Of a stretch of DNA of 34,277 nucleotides, positions 23,900 to 32,053 are shown one piece after another. Location: the NCBI GenBank assembly GCA_029550685.1, contig JAKPGY010000221.1:1-34277 (forward strand), in the 5' to 3' direction. A program made the translations under genes and the position numbers. Every line of letters starts with the position of its first letter. The stretch's first letter is position 1. The notes under the pieces were generated by a model. The model searched no databases, was not told the DNA's origin, and saw only the letters and a list, made by a program, of their open reading frames with translations. This stretch comes from Bacillota bacterium. Its GTDB lineage: Bacteria; Bacillota; Syntrophomonadia; Syntrophomonadales; Syntrophomonadaceae.

Positions 23900-25300
23900 C
23901 TATTTCCATTTTAGCCAAGCTTTAAGCCGCTGCAGCAGATAGCCGCGCCGCAGCAGCATTACTATGGCCAATTTATTGCGTACCTGCAGGTCCCGCCACA
24001 GCCTGATCAGGAATATCAAGGCCAGGACTGCGGTTAACATTTCTGAGAAAGAAAAAGCCAACCAAACTCCATTTAAGCTGTAATAACGAGGCAAGATTAA
24101 TAACAGGGGCAGGAAAAAACCCACCTGCCGGCTCAAGGACAGCCACATAGCCGAAAACCCTTTGCCCAGAGCTTGCAAAACCGTATAGAGTATTACCAGC
24201 GGTCCCATGAAAGGCAAGAATAGAGTAGCCATCTGCATACAGGTAACACCTAAAACGGTAAGCATAGGATCCTGGGAAAAGAATTGCATTACCCATTCCG
24301 GTTGATACTGCAGGATCAGCCAGGCGATCCCCATAAAGAGAAAGGCTAGAGCAGAGGATTTAATAATGGTCTCCTTAACCCGGTCGTATAAGCGTGCACC
24401 ATAGGCAAAAGCCGCAATGGGCATGGTTCCCTGAGCCAGACCATGTACCGGCATATAGGCTAGGGATCTGACTCTCAAAAAGATGCCCAGGGCAGCTACA
24501 GCAGTATAACTATAGCCAGCCAGGGTGCGGTTAATTACCGCCAAAACTGCTACCGATACCACTTCCATTACCATGGTGGGAAATCCCACCCGGTAAATGT
24601 CAATAATCACCTTAAAACTGGGACGAAAATGAGCCCACGACCAAGTTAAGAAGGATTTTCTGCGTCTTACCATAACAATAATTACTACCGTAATAATCAC
24701 CTGGGCAAGCACAGTGGCAATAGCTGCTCCATTCAGTCCCAGAGGCGGGATAGCGGCCCAGCCAAATATAAATATGGGATCGAAAAGCACATTCAGAGTG
24801 ATACCTAATAATGATATGACCATGGGCAAAAAGGTGTTGCCTTCCCCCTGAATTATATTGCCCAGGGTCATGGGCAGGAAGGTGAACATGGAGCCCCATA
24901 GCACGATTTGCAGGTATTCTCTGCTGAGGGCAAAAGTGTCGGGAGTACAACCAAAAGTGATCAGCAAGGAATCGATATAGTATAACCCGATTCCTATCGC
25001 CAGCACTCCATATATTAAGCTAATAACAATGCCATGCCAGGCCACATTATCCGCCAGTCGGACATCGCCACGACCCAGGGTTCTGCCGACGAGGGAGGTA
25101 AGACCGGCTCCGGTGGCAGAAGAAACAGAAATAAGCAATATCTGTAATGGTATAACCAGGGTCAAGGCAGCATAGGGCAGGGCGCCCAGCTTAGCAACAA
25201 AAACAGTATCAATTAAACTGAACAATGAATAGAGCAACATTCCGGCAGTGACCGGCAGTGACAGCCTGAAAAGCAGTCTGGCCACACTATCCTGCAGCAT
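23900..25300 (-). CDS. MATE family efflux transporter
   Basis: This membrane protein of about 466 residues has the 12-span layout of MATE (NorM/DinF-type) exporters. The first span contains SLPVTAGMLLYSLFSLIDTVFVAKLGALPYAA, and repeated motifs such as QGEGNTFLPM and the second-half GLAQGTMPIAAFAYGA are present. MATE proteins export cationic compounds in exchange for Na+ or H+. The start is uncertain. The ATG at 25300 gives the usual family N-terminus but lies 22 bases from the strong GGAGGAGGGGGG site. An ATT at 25315 has ideal spacing, and a GTG at 25351 has no ribosome site. No substrate can be inferred from neighbours. Confidence 0.88.
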   Translation of the reverse strand: MLQDSVARLLFRLSLPVTAGMLLYSLFSLIDTVFVAKLGALPYAALTLVIPLQILLISVSSATGAGLTSLVGRTLGRGDVRLADNVAWHGIVISLIYGVLAIGIGLYYIDSLLITFGCTPDTFALSREYLQIVLWGSMFTFLPMTLGNIIQGEGNTFLPMVISLLGITLNVLFDPIFIFGWAAIPPLGLNGAAIATVLAQVIITVVIIVMVRRRKSFLTWSWAHFRPSFKVIIDIYRVGFPTMVMEVVSVAVLAVINRTLAGYSYTAVAALGIFLRVRSLAYMPVHGLAQGTMPIAAFAYGARLYDRVKETIIKSSALAFLFMGIAWLILQYQPEWVMQFFSQDPMLTVLGVTCMQMATLFLPFMGPLVILYTVLQALGKGFSAMWLSLSRQVGFFLPLLLILPRYYSLNGVWLAFSFSEMLTAVLALIFLIRLWRDLQVRNKLAIVMLLRRGYLLQRLKAWLKWK

Positions 25301-25384
25301 ATTAACCGGACGAATAAAACATCCCCCCTCCTCCAGGCTTATGAAAACCACACGGGAAATATTATGGGGGGAAGGAAAATGTTA

Positions 25385-25420
25385 GAATCCGGGGTTTGGC
25401 CTTGGCCAAATCCCGGATTC
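25385..25420 (-). terminator. Long stem-loop after the acyl-CoA synthetase gene
   Basis: Two 17-base arms (GAATCCGGG...) pair with one mismatch around a two-base loop. It lies 28 bases after the stop of the minus-strand acyl-CoA synthetase gene and before the MATE gene. The following minus-strand bases (TAACATTTTCC) are only weakly U-rich, so terminator activity is likely but not certain. Confidence 0.55.
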
Positions 25421-25448
25421 TGATAGGGAGAAGTGTTGATAGGAGGGT

Positions 25449-27287
25449 CTAATCCACAAACAAAGAATCAATCACATCTTTATATTTTTCAGCTATCACT
25501 TTACGTTTGATCTTGGAAGTGGGAGTTAATTCGCCGGTTTCCTGGGTAAACTCCACCGGCAGAAGAGCAAATTTCTTGGGTTTTTCCACCTGTCCCAGGT
25601 CTTTGGTCTGTTTTTCCACCCGTTCCTGATACAGTTTAACCACAGCGGGATGTTTCACCAGTTCTTCACGGCTGGAATAAGTAATTCCGTTTTTCTGTGC
25701 CCAGGGTTCCAGCGCCTCAAAGGATGGTACTATTAATGCTGCCACATACTTTTGCCCATCCCCTACAGCCGCAGCATTCTCGATAAAGAAGTCTTCTTTG
25801 AGCAGGGTTTCAATCATCTGCGGAGCTATATACTTGCCGCCCGAAGTCTTAAACATATCCTTGATGCGGTCGGTAATGACTATAAAGCCATCTTCATCAA
25901 TGTAGCCTTTGTCACCGGTTTTTATCCAGCCGTCTTCCGTAAACATCTCCGCGGTTAATTCCGGCTGTTTGTAGTAGCCCTGCATCATGCTGGGGCCCTT
26001 GGCCTGAATCTCGCCTTCCTCAGATATGCGCACCTGCATCAAAGGTACTACCGGCCCACAGGTACCGAATTTATTTCTTTCCGGGTTAGATACACAGATG
26101 ACAAAGCACTCGGTTAAACCATAGCCTTGCAGCAGGTAAACCCCGGCATTATAGAAAAACTCGGATATTTCCCCGGAGAAAGCTGAGCCTCCGCAATTGT
26201 ATACCTTGGTACGTCCTCCAAATACCGCCCTTATTTTGGAGAGAACAGCTTTGTCCGCCAGCTTATACTTAAGGCTAAGTCCCAAGGGAATAGGTTGGTG
26301 CTTTTTCTTATACTGTTCCACCTGTCCACCTGTTTTGAGGGACCACCAAAATAGCTTTTGTTTCATGGGGCTGGAATTATTAATGTTTTCTACCAGGGTT
26401 GCGTGAACTTTCTCCCACAGGCGGGGTACGCTGCACATGAAGTGGGGTCTGGATTCCACTAGAAACTCCATCATCCGTTTATGGTCATGACAGTAATCCA
26501 CCTGGGCATTGTTCATCAAAATAAAGTAGCTCCAGGCGCGTTCGAAAACATGGGAAAGGGGTATGAGAGCCAGATTAACATCAGTTTCCTCAGGTTTAAT
26601 ATGATAACCAGTGCCAAACAGCATAGCAAACCAGTTCTTGTGGGTAAGCATAACACCTTTAGGTGTTCCAGTCGTTCCCGAGGTGTAAATCAGGGTAGCC
26701 AAGTCATCAGAGTCCAGACGAGAAATTCTTTCTTCCAGAGCTTTCTCCTGGCCGGCCTGGCGTCCCATGTTCATGAAATCATCCAGGTACATTACCTTGT
26801 CACTGGGAGTAATCTTGATGGCAGGGTCAAAGGCGATAACCATCTCCAAATAGGGAGAAACTCCCAGAATAGTCATGGCTTTATCGTACTGATCCTGGTT
26901 CCCGACAAACAGTATCCTGATCTCTGCATGGTTGATAATGTACTCAGCTTCCTTGGCCGAGTTGGTGCCATAAATGGGCACTGAGGCTGCCCTAATCATA
27001 TAGGACGCATAGTCAGCTACCGCCCACCAAACCGAGTTATTAGCGAAAATGCCCACAAAATCATTTTCTTTAACCCCGGCAGCCAAAAGCCCTTTGGCAG
27101 TTGAGTCAATCATATCCCCAAACTGAGCCCAGGTATAGGCAATCCACTCATCATGAGGCTTATGGCGTACGGCAATTTTGCTGTCACCATATTTGGCTAC
27201 GCGGCTCCTGATCATTAAAGCAAGGTGTCTTTCTCTGGCCAGAAATTCTTCGAATTCTTTTTCATATTCCTGTAAGGTCTTCTCCAC
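25449..27287 (-). CDS. Long-chain acyl-CoA synthetase (AMP-forming)
   Basis: This protein of about 612 residues is an ANL-superfamily long-chain fatty acid:CoA ligase. It activates fatty acids with ATP and CoA for beta-oxidation. The AMP-binding P-loop LIYTSGTTGTPKGVMLTHKN, the LLQGYGLTE adenine motif, the hinge TGDKGYIDEDGFIVITDR and the C-terminal catalytic lysine region (LTPTSKIKRKVI) are intact. The start is the GTG at 27287, eight bases from AAAGGAG, which gives MEKTLQEYEKEFEEF; a start at 27326 would add 13 atypical residues. It lies directly downstream of a TetR regulator, which probably controls it. Confidence 0.94.
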   Translation of the reverse strand: MEKTLQEYEKEFEEFLARERHLALMIRSRVAKYGDSKIAVRHKPHDEWIAYTWAQFGDMIDSTAKGLLAAGVKENDFVGIFANNSVWWAVADYASYMIRAASVPIYGTNSAKEAEYIINHAEIRILFVGNQDQYDKAMTILGVSPYLEMVIAFDPAIKITPSDKVMYLDDFMNMGRQAGQEKALEERISRLDSDDLATLIYTSGTTGTPKGVMLTHKNWFAMLFGTGYHIKPEETDVNLALIPLSHVFERAWSYFILMNNAQVDYCHDHKRMMEFLVESRPHFMCSVPRLWEKVHATLVENINNSSPMKQKLFWWSLKTGGQVEQYKKKHQPIPLGLSLKYKLADKAVLSKIRAVFGGRTKVYNCGGSAFSGEISEFFYNAGVYLLQGYGLTECFVICVSNPERNKFGTCGPVVPLMQVRISEEGEIQAKGPSMMQGYYKQPELTAEMFTEDGWIKTGDKGYIDEDGFIVITDRIKDMFKTSGGKYIAPQMIETLLKEDFFIENAAAVGDGQKYVAALIVPSFEALEPWAQKNGITYSSREELVKHPAVVKLYQERVEKQTKDLGQVEKPKKFALLPVEFTQETGELTPTSKIKRKVIAEKYKDVIDSLFVD

Positions 27288-27326
27288 AAAACCATCTCCT
27301 TTCCCTTCCTTAATATTTACTGGCAC

Positions 27327-27911
27327 CTATGGGGAGTTATCACCACCTTCATGGCGAGCCTTAACATAGCTTACGAACATTTCCTGAAAGTGGTGGGCCA
27401 GTTCATCAAAGGGCACGGTTTCCGGAAAGACCAGACGGTGATAAACCAGTCCATTGAGAAAAATGTTGGCCACCAGGGCTAGTTCAGGCTCCAACTGCAG
27501 TCCTTCCACAAATGTATTTCCATAATAGCGGTCTGCTTCCGTCATAACCGTAAAAAACTCTTGGGAATCACTAAACCGGTAAAAATCAATGGACAACAGT
27601 ACTATGTCCTGGAAGTATTTTTCATTGTCCCGGACATAATCCACAAATACTTGAAGGCGGTGCGCAAGAGAGTCATCGTCCTGGATTTGATCCAGAACCG
27701 CTGAGGAATCACGGCGGCTGGCCATGTGAAACATTTGTTCCAGCAGGTCCTTCTTGGAGGGAAAGTAATGGTACAGAGTACCAGTGGATACTCCCAATTC
27801 TGCGGCAAGCTGCCGCATAGTCACATCCAGATAGCCTTTATGGGAGAATAATTCAAAGTACTTTTGCAGTAAATGTTTCCGGTATTCATCGTGATCTATG
27901 ATCTTAGGCAT
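27327..27911 (-). CDS. TetR family transcriptional regulator
   Basis: This regulator has about 194 residues and an N-terminal TetR helix-turn-helix (MRQLAAELGVSTGTLYHYFPSKKDLLEQMF) and an alpha-helical ligand domain. The ATG at 27911, with GCAGGAAG upstream, fits the family better than the ATG-less extension to 27962. It lies 39 bases upstream of the acyl-CoA synthetase gene on the same strand. By analogy with FadR/FadE-type TetR regulators of Firmicutes, it may sense acyl-CoA and repress fatty-acid genes. That analogy is inference. A TTTCGAAA palindrome upstream of it is a possible operator. Confidence 0.88.
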   Translation of the reverse strand: MPKIIDHDEYRKHLLQKYFELFSHKGYLDVTMRQLAAELGVSTGTLYHYFPSKKDLLEQMFHMASRRDSSAVLDQIQDDDSLAHRLQVFVDYVRDNEKYFQDIVLLSIDFYRFSDSQEFFTVMTEADRYYGNTFVEGLQLEPELALVANIFLNGLVYHRLVFPETVPFDELAHHFQEMFVSYVKARHEGGDNSP

Positions 27912-27995
27912 TTTATCGCTTCCTGCTATATCATAATGGTGGAAAAATGCTTTTTGTATCACATACGTTCGATATAAAAAGATATTTTCCTTCTA

Positions 27996-28005
27996 ATTTC
28001 GAAAT
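27996..28005. promoter_or_regulatory. Possible TetR operator upstream of the TetR gene
   Basis: The perfect palindrome ATTTCGAAAT lies about 85 bases upstream of the TetR start. A copy of its core, TTTCGAAATT, stands just upstream of the promoter of the enoyl-CoA isomerase-like gene (31076-31085). The pair could mark a common regulator, but a ten-base AT-rich match is weak evidence. Confidence 0.25.
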
Positions 28006-28032
28006 AAATATTTAGTTGTAGTAATTTTTGAT

Positions 28033-30348
28033 CTATTTGAAATAAGTATCAATTGTAAAACAACTGCCATCACTGGTACAACGTACCGCACCCTGCAGAT
28101 CAGTACGGTAAACTTGTATGCCCTGATTAGTTAATTCATCAAGCACTTCCCTATGAGGATGTCCGAATTGATTGTTCCCAACTGATATTACCGCTACCTG
28201 GGGCTGACAAGCGGCATAGAAACCCTCCCGCAGAGAATTCCGGCTGCCGTGGTGAGGTACTTTTACCAAATCGCATTGGACACCTGACTTCCGGGCGGCT
28301 AATTCTTCCAGACCTTCTCTATCCAAATCCCCCATCAGCAATGCGGAGAAATTTTGATACCGGCATTTCAGTACCAGGGAAAGATGATTGGTATCCGCCA
28401 CCCTAGAAATCTCCGGTGAAGGATGGAGGACTTCCAGATGGAACCCTGGTTCCACCTGCAAAACCTGCCCGGCATGCAGGCCTAACAATGAACCTGAATG
28501 CTGCTGGACTAGCCGGAAAGCCTCAACATATTCGGGAGAATCATGCAGTACCAGGGGGTAGGCAAATCTCTCCACCGTTATCCGGTTCATTATCTCGGTT
28601 AGACCCAAAAAATGGTCGCTGTCCGGATGAGTGTTTATTACCAAATCCAGGTGATTAATTCCCCGGTGGCGCAGGTAAGGCAACAGCTTCATTTCTCCTA
28701 CTTCATAAAACTGACTGCCGCCTCCATCTACCAGGATAAAGTGTCCGTGAGGAGATTTAATAAGGATGGAATCTCCCTGGCCCACATCAATAAATATTAT
28801 CTCCATGGTTCCCCGATTCTGCCAAGCTGGTGGCCAAAAGACGGTTATCAGAAAAAGCAGTACCAGTACCATTCCTACCCGGAAAACCTGTTTATAATAA
28901 GGGCTGGTTAGAGGCCAGCTGAGCAGCAGCAATACTCCTGTATAATAAAGCACTATTGCCGGTATCCCTGGAGTTGCTACCCATAAAACCCCGCCGGGAA
29001 GAGCATTGCAAAAGTGGGTAGCCAGGATAATGAATTCTATAATTAACCCAGCCGGGAACAAACAAAGACCTGCCAGAGGACCAATCATCACCAGAACCAG
29101 GGCCGCAAAACCCAGCATAACCACGGCCCCGGATAGGTAGGTAACCAGCAGATTAGCCAGAATGGAAACGGGAGAAAGCAGATTAAAATAGTAGGCGATA
29201 GCCGGAACGACAGCTAACTGTGCACAAAGGGGAACCAGTATCAGATCAACTGCCCAACCGGAATAAGGCAGGCGAGACCGCATAACCGGGAACAGATGAA
29301 GCAGTCCCCAGGTCGCCAGGAATGATAGTTGGAAGGATACGGTGAATAAGGCATGGGGGTCAAACAGTATAATGAGCAGACCGGCTATGCCCAGACTGTT
29401 CAGCATTTGCTGGGGACGGCCGGAATAATAGGCCAGCAGCCCCATACCTCCCATTATGGAAGCACGTATAACGGGCACCGGCCAGGATATCAGGGTTCCA
29501 TAGACCAGCAGCAGAATAATTCCCATGACTAATTTATAGGAACGTTTTGCTCCCAGCAGGGAGCTGATCCAGCCGGACATCAACAGCAGAAAACCGATGT
29601 GCAGCCCGGATACTGAGAATAGATGCACTATACCGGTATTCTGGAATTTTTCATATAACTGGGGGTCAATATCATCAATGTCTCCCAGTAGCATCCCTCT
29701 GAGAATGGCGGACTCCTGGGCAGTTAAATACTGATCGGTGACCTTTTCCATGCGGTCACGATAGCTGTTTATGAGTTCTTGCCAGCCACGGGCACTTTCT
29801 AATTTCAGCACATCACTGGCCTGTTCCACTGACAGGATATAATAGATGCCCTGATGGTAAAGGTATTGCCGGTAGTCAAATTCGCCGGGATTACCGGCCC
29901 GATGAGGAGGTTCCAGAGACCCGGTCAACCATATCCGGTCACCCTTATGCACGGGAAGATCAAAGCGGCACACTACCTGATACTGGCGATGATAACGGCT
30001 ATCCTCACCGGTAGACAGAACGAAACGGGTGCGGTCATCGTCTTTTTTGGGAATGGAGGCAACTGTTCCCACCACCACCGTGTTATCAATATCAGGCAAG
30101 GTTGAAGGATACGGAACAAAAACCGGGTAGTAAAGAATAACAGCAAGAACTATTAAGGCTGTCCACCCAACCAGATAGCGGTGTTGCGGTCTTAAGAAAG
30201 CTATTCCCAGCATGACCGATAAGATGGACAATACAAACCACCATGCCTGGTAGTACGCCATAACAGCTCCAGTGGCCACACATAGGAAAGCTGCAAACCA
30301 AGGATATTTATAGAAAATACCCAATTGATGCTCGGCAGTGGAAGTCAT
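28033..30348 (-). CDS. comEC: Competence DNA channel protein ComEC/Rec2
   Basis: This 771-residue protein has the ComEC layout. The N-terminal membrane part and OB-like DUF4131 region come first, then the competence domain (MLLGDIDDIDPQLYEKFQNTG, IVHLFSVSGLHIGFLLLMSG) with many spans. The C-terminal MBL domain carries IDVGQGDSILI, NTHPDSDHFLG and PHHGSRNS. It forms the channel that takes up single-stranded DNA and may degrade the other strand. Length is full and motifs are intact. Its start overlaps the comEA stop (TAATG), so both are translated together. Natural competence of this organism is not established by two genes. Confidence 0.95.
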   Translation of the reverse strand: MTSTAEHQLGIFYKYPWFAAFLCVATGAVMAYYQAWWFVLSILSVMLGIAFLRPQHRYLVGWTALIVLAVILYYPVFVPYPSTLPDIDNTVVVGTVASIPKKDDDRTRFVLSTGEDSRYHRQYQVVCRFDLPVHKGDRIWLTGSLEPPHRAGNPGEFDYRQYLYHQGIYYILSVEQASDVLKLESARGWQELINSYRDRMEKVTDQYLTAQESAILRGMLLGDIDDIDPQLYEKFQNTGIVHLFSVSGLHIGFLLLMSGWISSLLGAKRSYKLVMGIILLLVYGTLISWPVPVIRASIMGGMGLLAYYSGRPQQMLNSLGIAGLLIILFDPHALFTVSFQLSFLATWGLLHLFPVMRSRLPYSGWAVDLILVPLCAQLAVVPAIAYYFNLLSPVSILANLLVTYLSGAVVMLGFAALVLVMIGPLAGLCLFPAGLIIEFIILATHFCNALPGGVLWVATPGIPAIVLYYTGVLLLLSWPLTSPYYKQVFRVGMVLVLLFLITVFWPPAWQNRGTMEIIFIDVGQGDSILIKSPHGHFILVDGGGSQFYEVGEMKLLPYLRHRGINHLDLVINTHPDSDHFLGLTEIMNRITVERFAYPLVLHDSPEYVEAFRLVQQHSGSLLGLHAGQVLQVEPGFHLEVLHPSPEISRVADTNHLSLVLKCRYQNFSALLMGDLDREGLEELAARKSGVQCDLVKVPHHGSRNSLREGFYAACQPQVAVISVGNNQFGHPHREVLDELTNQGIQVYRTDLQGAVRCTSDGSCFTIDTYFK

Positions 30349-30953
30349 TATTTCACGTCAATCTGGTCCTTAATTTCGGCGAAGCGTTTCTCACCAATAC
30401 CGCTGACATTGCGCAGGTCTTCGATTTTACGGAAAGGACCATTTTTTTCCCGGTAATCTACAATTCTCTGGGCTAAAGTGGGACCTATGCCGCTGAGATG
30501 CTGGTCCAGTTCAGCGGCACTGGCACGGTTAATATTTATCTTACCGCTGGGGGAAATTCCTGAAGACGAAGATAATACCGCCCCCGGTTCAGATGATTCC
30601 CCCATGGCCGGAACTGGAATAGTTTCCTCGTCAACCATAACCCGGGCCATATCGATATGACGCAGATCAGCGGTAGGTTTAGGCACTGCCTTTTCTATGG
30701 CTTCATGCACCCGCGCTCCGGCAGGGAAGCTATATACATTGGGATATTCCACTTCACCGGTAACATAAACTATGACTTGGGAAGGCTGTTCATTGGTATC
30801 CATACCCACAGCCGTTACTTCATTATTTATTAAGGTAAAATCACCGGCAGTTTTCTGGCGTTCCCGATAAGCACCATAAAAAGTCCCCAATCCAAAAGCG
30901 ATCAGTAATACCAATACCACAGCCACCAGTAAACGTTTATCCAGGTTCATCAT
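30348..30953 (-). CDS. comEA: Competence DNA receptor ComEA
   Basis: This protein of about 201 residues has an N-terminal membrane anchor (LLVAVVLVLLIAFGLGTFYGA). A SLBB-type segment follows (VIVYVTGEVEYPNVYSFPAGARVHEAIEKA), then a low-complexity linker and a C-terminal helix-hairpin-helix DNA-binding domain (ININRASAAELDQHLSGIG, then FRKIEDLRNVSGIGEKRFAEI). This is the complete Gram-positive ComEA architecture. It binds double-stranded DNA outside the membrane and passes it to ComEC. The ATG at 30953 is preferred; a TTG at 30959 has no better ribosome site. Confidence 0.94.
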   Translation of the reverse strand: MMNLDKRLLVAVVLVLLIAFGLGTFYGAYRERQKTAGDFTLINNEVTAVGMDTNEQPSQVIVYVTGEVEYPNVYSFPAGARVHEAIEKAVPKPTADLRHIDMARVMVDEETIPVPAMGESSEPGAVLSSSSGISPSGKININRASAAELDQHLSGIGPTLAQRIVDYREKNGPFRKIEDLRNVSGIGEKRFAEIKDQIDVK

Positions 30954-31090
30954 GCTCAATCACCATTTTACTATTTCGCTATAATTTGGTGTTTTCCTCC
31001 ATTATTGTTTATACTTTGCTGCATCTACTGGCATTCTGATCTCTTTCGTCTGTTCTACGATATATAATATTTTGTTTTCGAAATTTTATA

Positions 31091-31120
31091 TTGACAACAT
31101 TACTAACCTAAAACTACTAT
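31091..31120 (+). promoter_or_regulatory. Promoter for the isomerase-acyl-CoA dehydrogenase pair
   Basis: TTGACA (31091-31096) and TACTAT (31115-31120) are separated by 18 bases, about 110 bases upstream of the first gene. The untranslated leader contains an extra AAAGGAGG (31141-31148) with no gene after it. A TTTCGAAATT palindrome-like site stands just upstream. Confidence 0.55.
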
Positions 31121-31227
31121 GGAAATAGCTATAGGTTTACGAAAGGAGGGTGGAGAACACCTAGCCAGGTAATGCTCATTCTCTGGAGCCAATTTTAAGT
31201 TAGAACTGGTAAGGAGGCCAGAAGTAA

Positions 31228-31983
31228 ATGGCTATTGTGGAGTGGAAAAAGGATGGTACGGTGGCCATCATGACGATGAACAACGGCGAGAACCGTAATG
31301 ACCCCGCATGGGCCCAAGCTATGCTTTCTGTATATAACGAGATCGAGGCTGATGAGGAAATCAAAGCACTGGTTCTTACTTCCAGTGACCCTAAAAACTT
31401 TTGTTTGGGCGCTGACTTGATCTGGGTGACTGAACAAATGAAAGCTGGAGATTTTGATGCGATAAGCAAATGGTTGTACGGGAATAATAAGGTATTCAGG
31501 GCACTTATGATGGCTCCTTTCCCCACTATTGCAGCCATCACCGGGCATGCTTTTGGCAATGGTGCCATGCTGGCCGGATGCTGTGATTTCCGGTTTATGA
31601 GAGCAGACCGAGGCTATATGTGCTTTCCGGAGATAGATACTGGGATTCAGATGGCACCTTCCATGCTGGAATGGATGAGTACCATTATACCCGACCATTT
31701 ATTTAAAAGAATGCTGTTGACTGGGGACAAGATAACTGCCAAAGAGCTAGAGGAAAATCATGTCATCATTAAAGCCTGTGAAGATGCGGAAAAGACTGTT
31801 GAAGAAGCAGTAGCTTTTGCCAGGACCTTCAATAAATCCCGGGCAGCCATGCGCGAAATGAAGGCTCGTGCCTATAAACATATCATTGACAAGATGGAAA
31901 AGGATGACCCAGAATACTTCGATAACAAGCCGGAACGCGCTCAACAGGGTCAGATTCCAGTTTTTATGATTACACTCGGATAA
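31228..31983 (+). CDS. Enoyl-CoA hydratase/isomerase family protein, probably delta3-delta2 enoyl-CoA isomerase-like
   Basis: This 251-residue crotonase-fold protein has the oxyanion-hole segments SSDPKNFCLGADL and GHAFGNGAMLAGCCDFR. The glutamate equivalent to Glu144 of rat enoyl-CoA hydratase (in GGGCEL) is replaced by Met here. The second glutamate (equivalent to Glu164) is kept in CFPEIDTGIQ. One catalytic Glu is the pattern of enoyl-CoA isomerases, and the GHAF...MRADRGYMCFPEIDTG stretch resembles plant and eukaryotic isomerases. It would shift double bonds of unsaturated fatty acids for beta-oxidation. AAGGAGG lies ten bases before the ATG. It is followed after 70 bases by an acyl-CoA dehydrogenase gene on the same strand. 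A hydratase with unusual residues cannot be ruled out. Confidence 0.82.
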   Translation: MAIVEWKKDGTVAIMTMNNGENRNDPAWAQAMLSVYNEIEADEEIKALVLTSSDPKNFCLGADLIWVTEQMKAGDFDAISKWLYGNNKVFRALMMAPFPTIAAITGHAFGNGAMLAGCCDFRFMRADRGYMCFPEIDTGIQMAPSMLEWMSTIIPDHLFKRMLLTGDKITAKELEENHVIIKACEDAEKTVEEAVAFARTFNKSRAAMREMKARAYKHIIDKMEKDDPEYFDNKPERAQQGQIPVFMITLG

Positions 31984-32053
31984 GATTCCGCCCTAACGAA
32001 ACCGTTGGATTGTTGTATATAATAATGTTGTTTTTTGAAAGGAGTTATCTGGC

